Assembly: GCF_042435035.1 (NCBI RefSeq)
Contig: NZ_JBHMQT010000003.1
Location: forward strand, 620,001-684,000
From: Sphaerimonospora cavernae
GTDB lineage: Bacteria > Actinomycetota > Actinomycetes > Streptosporangiales > Streptosporangiaceae
DNA: 64,000 bases
Direction: 5' to 3'
Positions 8,035-16,681 of the stretch are shown here, one piece after another. A model generated the notes under the pieces. It worked only from the letters and a program-made list of their open reading frames with translations. It was not told the origin of the DNA and ran no database searches. Made by a program: the position numbers and the translations under genes. The stretch's first letter is position 1, and every line of letters begins with the position of its first letter.

Positions 8035-8415
8035 TCAGGCGGCGACCATGTCCTTGACCTCGGGGCTGTAACCGTGGAAGTCCTCGCCGAACTCGGGGCC
8101 GGGGATGCCGCCGGGCACGGTCTCGGGGATCGCCAGCCGCTCACGCTCCGGCACATCGGCCAGAACCGGGGCGGCCTGCAGCTCGGCCAGCGCGAACTGG
8201 TCGGAGACCTCGCGCAGCACCTGCGACAGCGGCACGCCCAAGGCTCCGCAGATCGAGGCGAGCAGCTCCGAGGATGCCTCCTTCTGGCCACGTTCGACCT
8301 CGGACAGATACCCGAGCGAGACGCGCGCCAGCGTGGAGACTTCGCGAAGTGTGCGATTCTGGCGCACCCGCAACCGTCGCAGCACGTCGCCCAGCAGCTG
8401 ACGCAGCAGAATCAT
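8035..8415 (-). CDS. clgR: ClgR-like XRE transcriptional activator
   Basis: A 126-residue Cro/C1-type regulator. The segment TLREVSTLARVSLGYLSEVERGQKEASSELL is the hallmark HTH of ClgR, the activator of clp protease genes in actinobacteria. I start at ATG 8415 (MILLRQLLGDVLRR), which has GGGAGG at a suitable distance; the frame is open further upstream without homology. ClgR proteins are commonly Clp substrates and end in small hydrophobic residues; this one ends MVAA, consistent with that. Its place downstream of cinA matches other actinomycetes. Confidence 0.9.
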   Translation of the reverse strand: MILLRQLLGDVLRRLRVRQNRTLREVSTLARVSLGYLSEVERGQKEASSELLASICGALGVPLSQVLREVSDQFALAELQAAPVLADVPERERLAIPETVPGGIPGPEFGEDFHGYSPEVKDMVAA

Positions 8416-8668
8416 CTGTCGCTCCCTCCCGGAGGGGGGCGCCTTCACGACGCCTCGCGCGGTGGGCCCATGTCGCCCCTTCTTCGAATGTCCTTCGTGC
8501 ATGCTCCTCGCCGTCACCGTTGGTTCGCTCGGCCCTTTCGCCGGGCGCGCGCCTGACTTGCTCCTCGCCGATGGCTCACGGACCTCACTCACAGTTCCAC
8601 CGTACCTGTAGAGGGCAACACCGCGGCAGACCGTGGTGAGCATGTTCGCTGGTGACGTAACGCGGTAA

Positions 8669-9235
8669 TCACCCCGAATGTTCCCCCAAATTTGCCTCCA
8701 GCACACCTCTAAGCAGGCTTAAAGCCTCTCGGCATGTCCCCTGCCTGATCTGGTCCCTGCCCCCGTCGAGCATGATGTCACGGTGCCAGACGCGTTTTCC
8801 GGGACCGGAAAGCGCGATGTGGACCGTGCCCACCGGCTTGCCGTCCTGCGGATCGGGGCCGGCCACTCCGGTGACCGCGAGGCCGTAGTCCGACTTCGTG
8901 CGCTCGCGCACCCCCTCGGCCATTGCCGCCGCGACGTCCGGATGCACCGCGCCCTCCCGGGAGAGCAGTTCGGGCGGCACGCCGAGCAGTGCGGCCTTGA
9001 GGTCGGTCGCGTAGGCCACCACGCCACCGCGGAAAGCAGCCGACGCCCCCGCGGGCGCGGTGAGCGCCACTCCGATCAGGCCTCCGGTCAGCGACTCCGC
9101 CGCCGAAACCGTGGCGCCTCGGCCGACCAGCAGCGCCAGGATGCGCGCCGCCGCGTCCATCTGGCCGTCCGTTGGGCCGTCCATCGACATGTCCCCGGGC
9201 GTGTCCTCTGCCGCATCCTCCGCCACATCGCCCAT
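8669..9235 (-). CDS. cinA: CinA C-terminal domain protein (NMN deamidase PncC type)
   Basis: A 188-residue stand-alone CinA C-terminal domain, which in characterised homologues deamidates nicotinamide mononucleotide. Signatures are VSAAESLTGGLIG (catalytic Ser), FRGGVVAYATDLKAALLGV and LAVTGVAGPDPQDGKPVGTVHIAL. The MoCo-binding-like N-terminal half of full-length CinA is absent. Residues 1-28 are acidic low complexity. I chose ATG 9235 because GGGAGG sits 8 bp upstream; ATG 9241 is too close to it. It lies between pgsA and clgR, the usual actinobacterial position. Confidence 0.9.
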   Translation of the reverse strand: MGDVAEDAAEDTPGDMSMDGPTDGQMDAAARILALLVGRGATVSAAESLTGGLIGVALTAPAGASAAFRGGVVAYATDLKAALLGVPPELLSREGAVHPDVAAAMAEGVRERTKSDYGLAVTGVAGPDPQDGKPVGTVHIALSGPGKRVWHRDIMLDGGRDQIRQGTCREALSLLRGVLEANLGEHSG

Positions 9236-9306
9236 CAGCATGCCCTCCCAGGCCTCTCAGCAGGCCCTCCTCCTGTGCCCCTCGGTGCGCCTACCGCACC
9301 CGTGCC

Positions 9307-9939
9307 TTACTGGGCCCGTGCCCTGCTCGCCACCTGCCGCAGCCGGATCGCCCGCACCACGTAGTCGAGACCGGTTCCGACTGTGACGATCAGGGCGAGA
9401 CCGATGGCCGCCCACCTGACCAGGCCTGGCACGCCCGGCACGATGTAGAGCGCGATGGCGACGATCTGCAGGACGGTCTTGACCTTGCCCCCGTAGCTCG
9501 CCGGGATCACGCCGTGCCGGATGACCAGGAACCGCAGCAGCGTGACTCCCGCCTCCCTGCCGAGGATCACGCCGGTCACCCACCAGGGGATCTCATCGAG
9601 GAAGGACAGACTCACCAGTGCCGCACCGATCAGCGCTTTGTCCGCGATCGGGTCGGCGATCTTGCCGAAATCGGTGATCAGCGCGTACTTCCGGGCCAGC
9701 CAGCCGTCGAGCTGATCGGTGAACGACGCGAGCAGGAAGACCCCGAGCGCAGCGAGCCGCCAGGTGGGCCCCTCCAGGAACAGGAAGACCGTGAACACCG
9801 GGACGATCACCAGTCGTCCGACGGTCAGCGCGTTGGCGATGTTCCAGGTGCTCACCCGCCGCGTCGTCGACGCGGACGACACAGACGGCGCGGGCGGTGC
9901 GGGCTGCGGGACGGGTGGCGGCTCGCTGCGCTCCGTCAT
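9307..9939 (-). CDS. pgsA: CDP-diacylglycerol-glycerol-3-phosphate 3-phosphatidyltransferase
   Basis: Integral-membrane enzyme, 210 residues, making phosphatidylglycerophosphate from CDP-diacylglycerol and glycerol 3-phosphate. The CDP-alcohol phosphotransferase motif is complete: DQLDGWLAR followed by GKIADPIAD, giving the D-x2-D-G-x2-A-R-x8-G-x3-D-x3-D spacing. A Pro/Ala/Ser-rich tail precedes the first span (NALTVGRLVIVPVFTVFLF). Its start overlaps the rimO stop by 4 bp, so the two are translationally coupled. Confidence 0.95.
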   Translation of the reverse strand: MTERSEPPPVPQPAPPAPSVSSASTTRRVSTWNIANALTVGRLVIVPVFTVFLFLEGPTWRLAALGVFLLASFTDQLDGWLARKYALITDFGKIADPIADKALIGAALVSLSFLDEIPWWVTGVILGREAGVTLLRFLVIRHGVIPASYGGKVKTVLQIVAIALYIVPGVPGLVRWAAIGLALIVTVGTGLDYVVRAIRLRQVASRARAQ

Positions 9940-11378
9940 GGGCCTGCCTTGATCCGGGCGATCAGGTCAGCCCCCTCGGAGTCGACGGCGACTGCCTGGA
10001 CGATCTGACCGGGAACCAGTCCGATCCCCCGGACGGTGACCGACCCGTCCACCTCGGGACCCTGATGCGCCGCGCGACCCTCGTAACCCCCGTCCCCCAG
10101 GTCCTCTTCGATCAGGACCGCGATGTCGGTGCCGATGCGCTCCTCCGCGCGCTGGGAGGTCAGCTCCTCGGCCAGCTCGCTCAGCTCGGCCACCCGTTCG
10201 TCGATCACGTCCTGGTCGAGCTTGCCGTCGAAGGAGAACGCCTCGGTACCCTCCTCGTCGGAGTAGCCGAAGACACCGATCACATCGAGCCTGGCCTCCC
10301 CGAGGAAACCCACCAGCGTGTCGAAGTCGTGCCGGCTCTCGCCGGGGAAGCCCACGATGAAGTTCGACCGGACGCCCGCCTCCGGCGCGCGCTCGCGGAT
10401 CCGCGCCAGCAGGTCCAGGAAGCGCTCCGGGTCGCCGAACCGGCGCATCCGCCGCAGCAGGGGGCCACTGGCGTGCTGGAAGGACAGGTCGAAGTACGGC
10501 GCGACGCGCTCGGTTCCGGCGATCACGTCGAGCAGACCGGGCCGCAGCTCGGCGGGCTGCAGGTAGTTGACCCGGACCCGCTCGATGCCTTCGGTCGCGG
10601 CGATCCGCGGCAGCAGCTTCTCCAGCGCGCGCAGGTCGCCCAGGTCCTTGCCGTACGAGGTCGAGTTCTCGCTGACGAGCACGAGCTCCGTGACGCCCTG
10701 CCCGGCCAGCCATCGCGCCTCGGCGAGCAGGTCCTCCGGCGGCCGGGAGACATAGGATCCGCGGAACGCGGGGATCGCGCAGAACGTGCAGCGGCGGTCG
10801 CATCCGGAGGCGAGTTTCATCGAGGCGACCGGGCCGCCACTCAGCCGCTTCCTGAGCGTCCTCGGGCCGCTCGCCGGCGCCACCCCGTCCGGCAGGCTCT
10901 CGTCGGCCCGGTTCTGGTCGGACGTGGCGCCGTGGCCCGGGATGTGCGCACCGGAGGCGGCGGCCGCGCGGGCGACCGGCGTGATCGGCAGCAACGTCCG
11001 CCGGTCGCGCGGCGAGTGCGGCTTGAGCGCCTTGCCCGCCAGCACGTCGTCGAGCCGCTCCCCGATCTCGGTGTAGTCGTCGAAGGAGATCACGGCGGCC
11101 TCGGGCAGCGCCTCTGCGAGCTGCTCGCCGTACCGCTCGGCCAGGCAACCCGCTGCGACTACTTTGGCACCGGTGTCGGCCGCCGCGAGCAGGGTGTCGA
11201 TCGAGTCCTTCTTCGCCGAATCGATGAAGCCACAGGTGTTGACGACGACGACGTCGGGATCGTCGTCCCCCAGGCGCCATCCGGCCGCGTCGAGCCTCGC
11301 GGCCAGCTCCTCGGAGTCGACCTCGTTGCGGGCGCAGCCCAGCGTGATCAGCGATACGGTTCGGCGAGCAGAAGACAT
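9936..11378 (-). CDS. rimO: Ribosomal protein S12 methylthiotransferase
   Basis: Radical SAM methylthiotransferase, 480 residues, that modifies an aspartate of ribosomal protein S12. Domain order is UPF0004 (TLGCARNEVDSEELAARL, NTCGFI), radical SAM with the cluster motif CDRRCTFC near residue 195, and a C-terminal TRAM domain. A Pro/Ala-rich insert (about 135-185, containing AHIPGHGATSDQ) separates the first two domains. The stop overlaps the pgsA start by 4 bp. Confidence 0.95.
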   Translation of the reverse strand: MSSARRTVSLITLGCARNEVDSEELAARLDAAGWRLGDDDPDVVVVNTCGFIDSAKKDSIDTLLAAADTGAKVVAAGCLAERYGEQLAEALPEAAVISFDDYTEIGERLDDVLAGKALKPHSPRDRRTLLPITPVARAAAASGAHIPGHGATSDQNRADESLPDGVAPASGPRTLRKRLSGGPVASMKLASGCDRRCTFCAIPAFRGSYVSRPPEDLLAEARWLAGQGVTELVLVSENSTSYGKDLGDLRALEKLLPRIAATEGIERVRVNYLQPAELRPGLLDVIAGTERVAPYFDLSFQHASGPLLRRMRRFGDPERFLDLLARIRERAPEAGVRSNFIVGFPGESRHDFDTLVGFLGEARLDVIGVFGYSDEEGTEAFSFDGKLDQDVIDERVAELSELAEELTSQRAEERIGTDIAVLIEEDLGDGGYEGRAAHQGPEVDGSVTVRGIGLVPGQIVQAVAVDSEGADLIARIKAGP

Positions 11379-11407
11379 GATGAAACTACGGTATCGGCAG
11401 TTGGCCC

Positions 11408-12145
11408 TCAGTGGGCACCCGGGCCACCCGCCTCGAAGGTGCGGTGTACTGTCTGACCGTCCTTACCCAGGCTACCGACGTCCTTGCCGTTCACCTCCAG
11501 CCGAACGGCTCCCGCGTCGCCGACCGTCACCCGCATCCGGCCCTTGGCGGTCCAGGTCGTCGCCTTGCCCTCCGACAGCGTGCCCTGGAAGACCTTGTGG
11601 CCCTGGCCGTCCCTGACGTTGATCCACGTCGACTTCTTCGCCACGGCCTTGAGAGTGACGACGCCCTGCGCCTGTGCGGGCTTTCCGGGCTCGTGGACCT
11701 GGTGGGGCCCCGCGTTCGGCACGGCGATGGGCAGTTGCGCCGTGGTCTCCCCCGCCTTGCCTCCGGAGCCGCTCAGCAGCCGCACGACGGCGAACACCAC
11801 GACGAGGGCCAGAGCGACCACCGCGGCCATGGTCCAGTTCGAGGCGTGACGCGACCGGTTCCTGACGAGGTCCTCTCCCCGGAACACGGCGGAGGCCCGG
11901 ACCGGGGACCGTGAGCTGGTGTGAAGCTCGTCGTACTGCCGGACCAGGTCCTCCGCTTCCAACCGCAGACAGGTCGCGAGGGCCCTGATGTGGCCGCGCG
12001 CGTAGAAGTCGCCACCGCACACTGAGAAGTCATCCCGTTCGATGCCCTCGATGACACTCTCGCGGATACGCGTGCGTTCGCTGAGCTGAGCCACGGTCAG
12101 GTCTGCCCGCTGTCGCGCCTCCGACAACGCAGCGCCAACGCTCAT
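11408..12145 (-). CDS. RodZ-like helix-turn-helix membrane protein
   Basis: A 245-residue protein with an N-terminal HTH_25 domain (GAALSEARQRADLTVAQLSERTRIRESVIEGIE, then GGDFYARGHIRALA), one membrane span near residues 105-123 (MAAVVALALVVVFAVVRLL) and a C-terminal DUF4115 beta domain (TWINVRDGQGHKVFQGTL). This is the RodZ layout, linking the cytoskeleton to the wall-elongation machinery in rods; in actinomycetes the role is less clear. It lies between ftsK and rimO, the conserved order. Confidence 0.88.
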   Translation of the reverse strand: MSVGAALSEARQRADLTVAQLSERTRIRESVIEGIERDDFSVCGGDFYARGHIRALATCLRLEAEDLVRQYDELHTSSRSPVRASAVFRGEDLVRNRSRHASNWTMAAVVALALVVVFAVVRLLSGSGGKAGETTAQLPIAVPNAGPHQVHEPGKPAQAQGVVTLKAVAKKSTWINVRDGQGHKVFQGTLSEGKATTWTAKGRMRVTVGDAGAVRLEVNGKDVGSLGKDGQTVHRTFEAGGPGAH

Positions 12146-12182
12146 AGGTCGCCCCCTTGCCCGAGCTGCCGCTCGTCCTACA

Positions 12183-12223
12183 TTGCGTAGTTAGTCCCAT
12201 TCAACCAGTAGTCTGCTACGCAA
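12183..12223 (-). terminator. Inverted repeat between ftsK and the RodZ-like gene
   Basis: TTGCGTAG (12183-12190) and CTACGCAA (12216-12223) form a perfect 8-bp inverted repeat with a 25-nt loop, flanked by CCGAGC and GCTCGG. It may end ftsK transcripts or control the RodZ-like gene. The long loop makes a true terminator uncertain. Confidence 0.35.
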
Positions 12224-12250
12224 CGTGCTCGGAGGTCTACCCAAGGTTAT

Positions 12251-14857
12251 TCAATCTCCGCGGAGATCCGCCAGTAGGCCGGGCAGGTCGTCCGGCTTGA
12301 CCAGCACTTCCCGCGCCTTGGAGCCCTCGCTGGGGCCCACGACATTACGGCTTTCCATCAGATCCATCAGCCGGCCCGCCTTCGCGAAGCCGACCCGCAG
12401 CTTGCGCTGGAGCATCGACGTCGAACCGAACTGGGTCGAGACAACCAGTTCGGCCGCCTGGATCAGCAGGTCGAGGTCATCGCCGATCTCCTCGTCGATC
12501 TCCCGCTTGGCCGCCGCGGGCGCGGCCACGTCCTCGCGGTACTCGGCCTGCATCTGGGTCTTGCAGTGGGCGACGACGTCCGCGATCTCCTTTTCGGAGA
12601 CGAACGCGTTCTGCAGCCGCATGGGCTTGCTGGCGCCCATGGGCAGGAACAGCGCGTCACCCTGCCCGACCAGCTTCTCGGCCCCCGGTTGGTCGAGGAT
12701 GACTCTCGAGTCGGCCAGCGACGAGGTGGCGAAAGCCAGCCGGGAGGGTACGTTGGCCTTGATCAGACCGGTGACGACGTCCACCGACGGCCGCTGCGTC
12801 GCGATGACGAGGTGGATGCCCGCGGCCCGGGCGAGCTGGGTGATGCGGACGATCGAGTCCTCGACGTCGCGTGGGGCGACCATCATCAGGTCGGCGAGCT
12901 CGTCGACGATCACCAGTAGATACGGATAGGGCTGGTACACCCGCTCACTGCCGGGCGGCGGCACCAGCTTCCCCGCCTTGACGGCCTTGTTGAAGTCGTC
13001 GATGTGGCGGAAGTTGTTGGCGGCCAGATCGTCGTAGCGGCGATCCATCTCGCCGACCACCCATTCGAGGGCCTCGGCGGCCTTCTTCGGGTTCGTGATG
13101 ATCGGCGTGATGAGGTGGGGGATGCCCTCGTAGGTGTTGAGCTCGACACGCTTGGGGTCGACGAGCACCATCCGCACCTCGTCCGGCGTCGACCGCATGA
13201 GGATCGAGGTGATCAGTCCGTTGATGCAGGTGGACTTGCCCGCCCCGGTGGCGCCCGCGATGAGGATATGCGGCATCTTGGCCAGGTTGGCCACGATCGT
13301 ACGGCCCTCGACATCCTTGCCCAGCCCCACGATCATGGGATGGTGGTCACCCTGGGCCACATCGGAACGCAGCACGTCACCGAGGGAGACCAGGTCCTTG
13401 TCGGCGTTGGGGATCTCCACCCCGATCGCCGACTTGCCGGGAATCGGGGACAGGATCCGGACGTCCGCCGATTTAACGGCATACGCGATGTTCTTGGTGA
13501 GTGCCGTGACCTTCTCGACCTTGACCGCCGGGCCCAGCTCGATCTCGTACCGGGTGACGGTGGGACCACGGGTGAAACCGACGACCTGCGCATCGATGCC
13601 GAACTGCTCCAGCACGCTGGTCAGCGCGTTCACCACGGTCCGGTTGGCCTTGGTCTCCGGCTTGGGTGCGGTGCCCTGGTGCAGCGACTGCAGATCCGGC
13701 AGCACGTACGGCCCGCCCTGCGTCGACAGCATGAGTTGCTCAACCTTGCGCGGCGCCGGAGTCGGCAGCGGCGGCTGGAGCGGCTGCCCGCCCTGCCCGT
13801 CCTGTCCTGGCTGTCCTGGCTGTCCGGAGCGCGCCCTCCGCGCCTCGGCTTCCGCGGCACCGGCCTCGTCCACCAGGCCGGGCACGATCTCCGGGGAGTG
13901 CTCCTTCAGCACCGGCGTGTCGTATGGCTTGGCGCCACCGGCTTCACCGTCACCCGGCTGGTCGCCGTCGCCCGCCCTCTTGCGCGAACGTTTCCTGGAG
14001 GCGCCGGGCTTGGACTCGCCCGGTCCGGGCCGGGCGGCCGATCCCGGCCGCCCCTCCGGCCGCCCCTCCGGCCGGTGGAAGAGCATGTGCTGGATCTCGG
14101 CCAGCCGTTCGGGGATGCGGTGGACCGGGGTCGCCGTGATCACCAGCAGGCCGAACCCCGACAACATCATGAGCAACGGGATCGTGATGAACGGGGGCAG
14201 AATGCTCGACGGCGGGGCCGACACGATGAAGCCCAGCATGCCGCCGGCCTCAGACACGTGCCCCATGCCGTCGTTCGGCCCGCCGGACGGGTACGGCGTG
14301 CCGTGCGCCACGTGAACGATCCCGAGGATGCCGGCGAGCAGCGCGGCCCACCCGATGCCCATCCGCCCGGTCTCGGCGTTCTGGTCGGGGTGGCGCAGCA
14401 GCCGCCAGGCGAGCAGGGCCAGCAGCACCGGAACCGCCCAGCCCAGCGCGCCGACCATACCGCTTACCACCGCGTCCGTCACCGCGGCCGCCCCGGTCTT
14501 GGTGTCCCGCCAGGTCATCGCGGCCACCACGATGGCGGCGGCCAGGACCGCCAGTCCGGCCCCGTCGCGGCGGTGCGCCGGGTCGAGATCGCGGGCCCCC
14601 TGCCCGAGGGCCCTGGCCGCCACGCCGAGAGCATTGGCGATCAGCGACCAAAGGCCGAGGACGAGCTTTCCTATGATCAGGAAGACCCAGCTGATCGGAT
14701 CCTGACCTGCCGCCATCGGCCGCTTCTGCGCCGGTCTCTGGGCGGGTTTGCTCGCGGCCCGGCCACGGGAAGCCGAGCGCTTCGCGGAAGCCGTACGGGA
14801 CCCGGAGCGCGGCGTCGGGCGCTTGCCGGACCCCTGTCCGGACGTACGGGTGGCCAT
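12251..14857 (-). CDS. ftsK: DNA translocase FtsK/SpoIIIE
   Basis: Septal DNA pump, 868 residues. A Lys/Arg/Ser-rich head (1-45) precedes four to five membrane spans (about 55-240), a Pro/Gln/Gly-rich linker with short DNA repeats (RPEGRPEGRPG, GQPGQPGQDG), and the motor: HILIAGATGAGKSTCINGL is Walker A and LLVIVDELADLMM is Walker B. The C-terminal gamma winged helix (DLLIQAAELVVSTQFGSTSM) recognises orienting sequences. I start at ATG 14857 (MATRTSGQ); an open frame continues to 14944 without homology. Confidence 0.96.
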   Translation of the reverse strand: MATRTSGQGSGKRPTPRSGSRTASAKRSASRGRAASKPAQRPAQKRPMAAGQDPISWVFLIIGKLVLGLWSLIANALGVAARALGQGARDLDPAHRRDGAGLAVLAAAIVVAAMTWRDTKTGAAAVTDAVVSGMVGALGWAVPVLLALLAWRLLRHPDQNAETGRMGIGWAALLAGILGIVHVAHGTPYPSGGPNDGMGHVSEAGGMLGFIVSAPPSSILPPFITIPLLMMLSGFGLLVITATPVHRIPERLAEIQHMLFHRPEGRPEGRPGSAARPGPGESKPGASRKRSRKRAGDGDQPGDGEAGGAKPYDTPVLKEHSPEIVPGLVDEAGAAEAEARRARSGQPGQPGQDGQGGQPLQPPLPTPAPRKVEQLMLSTQGGPYVLPDLQSLHQGTAPKPETKANRTVVNALTSVLEQFGIDAQVVGFTRGPTVTRYEIELGPAVKVEKVTALTKNIAYAVKSADVRILSPIPGKSAIGVEIPNADKDLVSLGDVLRSDVAQGDHHPMIVGLGKDVEGRTIVANLAKMPHILIAGATGAGKSTCINGLITSILMRSTPDEVRMVLVDPKRVELNTYEGIPHLITPIITNPKKAAEALEWVVGEMDRRYDDLAANNFRHIDDFNKAVKAGKLVPPPGSERVYQPYPYLLVIVDELADLMMVAPRDVEDSIVRITQLARAAGIHLVIATQRPSVDVVTGLIKANVPSRLAFATSSLADSRVILDQPGAEKLVGQGDALFLPMGASKPMRLQNAFVSEKEIADVVAHCKTQMQAEYREDVAAPAAAKREIDEEIGDDLDLLIQAAELVVSTQFGSTSMLQRKLRVGFAKAGRLMDLMESRNVVGPSEGSKAREVLVKPDDLPGLLADLRGD

Positions 14858-14991
14858 GATGCCGAAGTTACTCGCAGGGACGGGAGATGTCCGGGAGGCT
14901 CGCCGAACCGGCCGGCACGTGCGGCACGGGTTCCGCCATCTCATACCTCCCTGGCCGCGGTCCGCCTCTCGTTGTGGTCCGCTCTCCCATG

Positions 14992-15350
14992 TCAGGCCCG
15001 CAGGCGGCCGTCCACCCGTTGCGGCACCCCAAGGGGGTTGTCATCGCGCAACTCGGGGGGAGCAGGTCCGCCGGCCAGCCCTGGTAGGCGACCGGGGTCT
15101 GCCATCGCCTGTTGGACGCCGCACCGACCGACGTGTGCGCCGGGGCCGTCGAGGCGGGCTACGGGCCGCCGTGATGCATGGCCCGGCACACCGCGACGCC
15201 GGTCGGCCAGCCGTTCCAGATCAGGCGGCCCGCCAGGCGTCGCAGCACCGGCACGAAGTCGCGTGCCTCGGTCGGACCGGCCGCGTGCACGGTCGCCGTC
15301 AACGATCCCGGCAGGCGCCGCAAGGTCTCCGGCAGGTCGGCCGGATCACG
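14992..15350 (-). pseudogene. C-terminal remnant of an aldehyde (ketoglutarate semialdehyde) dehydrogenase
   Basis: Minus strand reads LPGSLTATVHA, VLRRLAGRLIWNGWPTGVAV and AMHHGGP, the C-terminal core of NADP-dependent aldehyde dehydrogenases of the alpha-ketoglutaric semialdehyde type. It then meets an amber codon (15159-15161) where relatives have Tyr in HGGPYPAST. Past the stop the same frame continues as STAPAHTSVGAASNRRWQ and YQGWPADLLP. In a run of six C (about 15055-15060) one base is missing, and PPELRDDNPLGVPQRVDGRL resumes in another frame to a TGA at 14992. The N-terminal three quarters are gone. It lies next to glycerate kinase, suggesting a lost aldarate catabolic operon. Confidence 0.8.
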
Positions 15351-15446
15351 ATTAGGGCCCGGGACCGGCGTACCGGCCAGCGGCCGTCCAAGCGGTGGAG
15401 GTGTCAGCATGAAGGAGCGCTACATCAGGTTGGTACTGGAGGGGTG

Positions 15447-16541
15447 ATGCGGGTCATCGTCGCGCCCGACTCGTTCAAGGGCAGTCTGGCGGCCGGTGAC
15501 GCCGCCCGCGCGCTCGCGCGGGGGTGGCTTGCCCGCCGACCGGCCGACGAGGTGCGTCTGCTCCCCCTCGCGGACGGGGGCGAGGGGGTCGTCGACGCGT
15601 TCGCCGCCGCACTCCCTGCAGGCGAACGCAGGACGGTGACGGTACCCGGCCCGGACGACCGGCCGGTTTCCGCCGCGTGGTTGCTGCTGCCCGACGGGTC
15701 GGCAGTCCTCGAACTCGCCCAGTCCAGCGGGCTGCCGCTCATGCGCCACCTGGATCCGCTCGGCGCTCACACCTATGGGCTCGGCGCGGTCATGCGCGCG
15801 GCCCTCGATGCCGGCGCCTCCCGACTGGTCATCGGACTGGGCGGGTCGGCCTCGACCGACGGCGGCACGGGCGCCCTGCGCGCGCTCGGCCTACGGCTGG
15901 TCGACGACCGCGGGCGTGATCTACAGCTCGGCGGCGCGGCGCTGGCCGATCTGGCCCACATCGACACCGCTGACCTGCTCCCCCCGCCACCCGGCGGGAC
16001 GCGGTTGCTGGTCGATGTGACAGCACCGCTGCTCGGCCCGGCCGGGGCCGCGGCGACGTATGGCCCGCAGAAGGGCGCACAGCCGGGCGATGTCGATCTG
16101 CTGGACCGGGCGCTGCGACGGCTCACGGAAGTGGCCGGCGGCGACCCCGGCCAGCCGGGGGCCGGTGCCGCCGGGGGCGCCTCCTACGGCCTGGTCACCC
16201 TGTGGGGCGCCCGGATGATGCCTGGCGCTCGGACGATCGCCGCCCTGGTCGGGTTGCCGGACGCGCTCGCCGACGCCGATGTCGTCATCACCGGTGAGGG
16301 ATGTTTCGACGAGACCTCGCTGACCGGCAAGGTCGTCGGTTCACTGCTCGACCAGGCCCGGGATGCCGCGGTGCGGGTCGGCGTCGTCGCCGGCCGGCTG
16401 GCAGGCCCGGTGCCCGGTTCGGTGTCGGAGGCGGTCTCCCTGGTCGGCCTCGCGGGGTCGGCCGCCGCCGCGCTGAACGACCCGGCGAGATGGCTGATCG
16501 AGGCCGGTGGCGTGATGGCGCAGCGGCTGAGCCGCGGCTGA
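15447..16541 (+). CDS. glxK: Glycerate kinase
   Basis: A 364-residue type I (GlxK/GarK family) glycerate kinase, phosphorylating glycerate to phosphoglycerate. Clear family motifs are IVAPDSFKGSLAAGDAARAL at the start, LPLADGGEGVVDAF, GLGGSASTDGGTGALRALG near residue 130, and VITGEGCFDETSLTGKVV near 280. GGAGGGG lies 2-3 bp before the ATG at 15447. Upstream on the other strand is a broken aldehyde dehydrogenase, so the pathway feeding it may have been partly lost here. Confidence 0.94.
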   Translation: MRVIVAPDSFKGSLAAGDAARALARGWLARRPADEVRLLPLADGGEGVVDAFAAALPAGERRTVTVPGPDDRPVSAAWLLLPDGSAVLELAQSSGLPLMRHLDPLGAHTYGLGAVMRAALDAGASRLVIGLGGSASTDGGTGALRALGLRLVDDRGRDLQLGGAALADLAHIDTADLLPPPPGGTRLLVDVTAPLLGPAGAAATYGPQKGAQPGDVDLLDRALRRLTEVAGGDPGQPGAGAAGGASYGLVTLWGARMMPGARTIAALVGLPDALADADVVITGEGCFDETSLTGKVVGSLLDQARDAAVRVGVVAGRLAGPVPGSVSEAVSLVGLAGSAAAALNDPARWLIEAGGVMAQRLSRG

Positions 16542-16681
16542 ACTCCGGTAACTCCTGCTTACCCATTCGGGCCCTGCCTGCCGTACCAGTCCCGACCGGG
16601 GACTCGCTTCGGTGCGTACCGGCTGAAAGCGATCAGCGAAGCCGTAACGGTTTCACCACTCCCTGAGCCAGAATTGAGGGC

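Noticed and set aside
9897..11456. Plus-strand open frame of 519 codons opposite rimO
   Set aside because: Shadow of rimO; the minus-strand frame has the radical SAM motif and conserved neighbours.
13004..15355. Very long plus-strand open frame (783 codons) opposite ftsK
   Set aside because: It is the antisense shadow of ftsK and the dehydrogenase remnant; composition is His/Arg/Gln-rich and no domain is recognisable.
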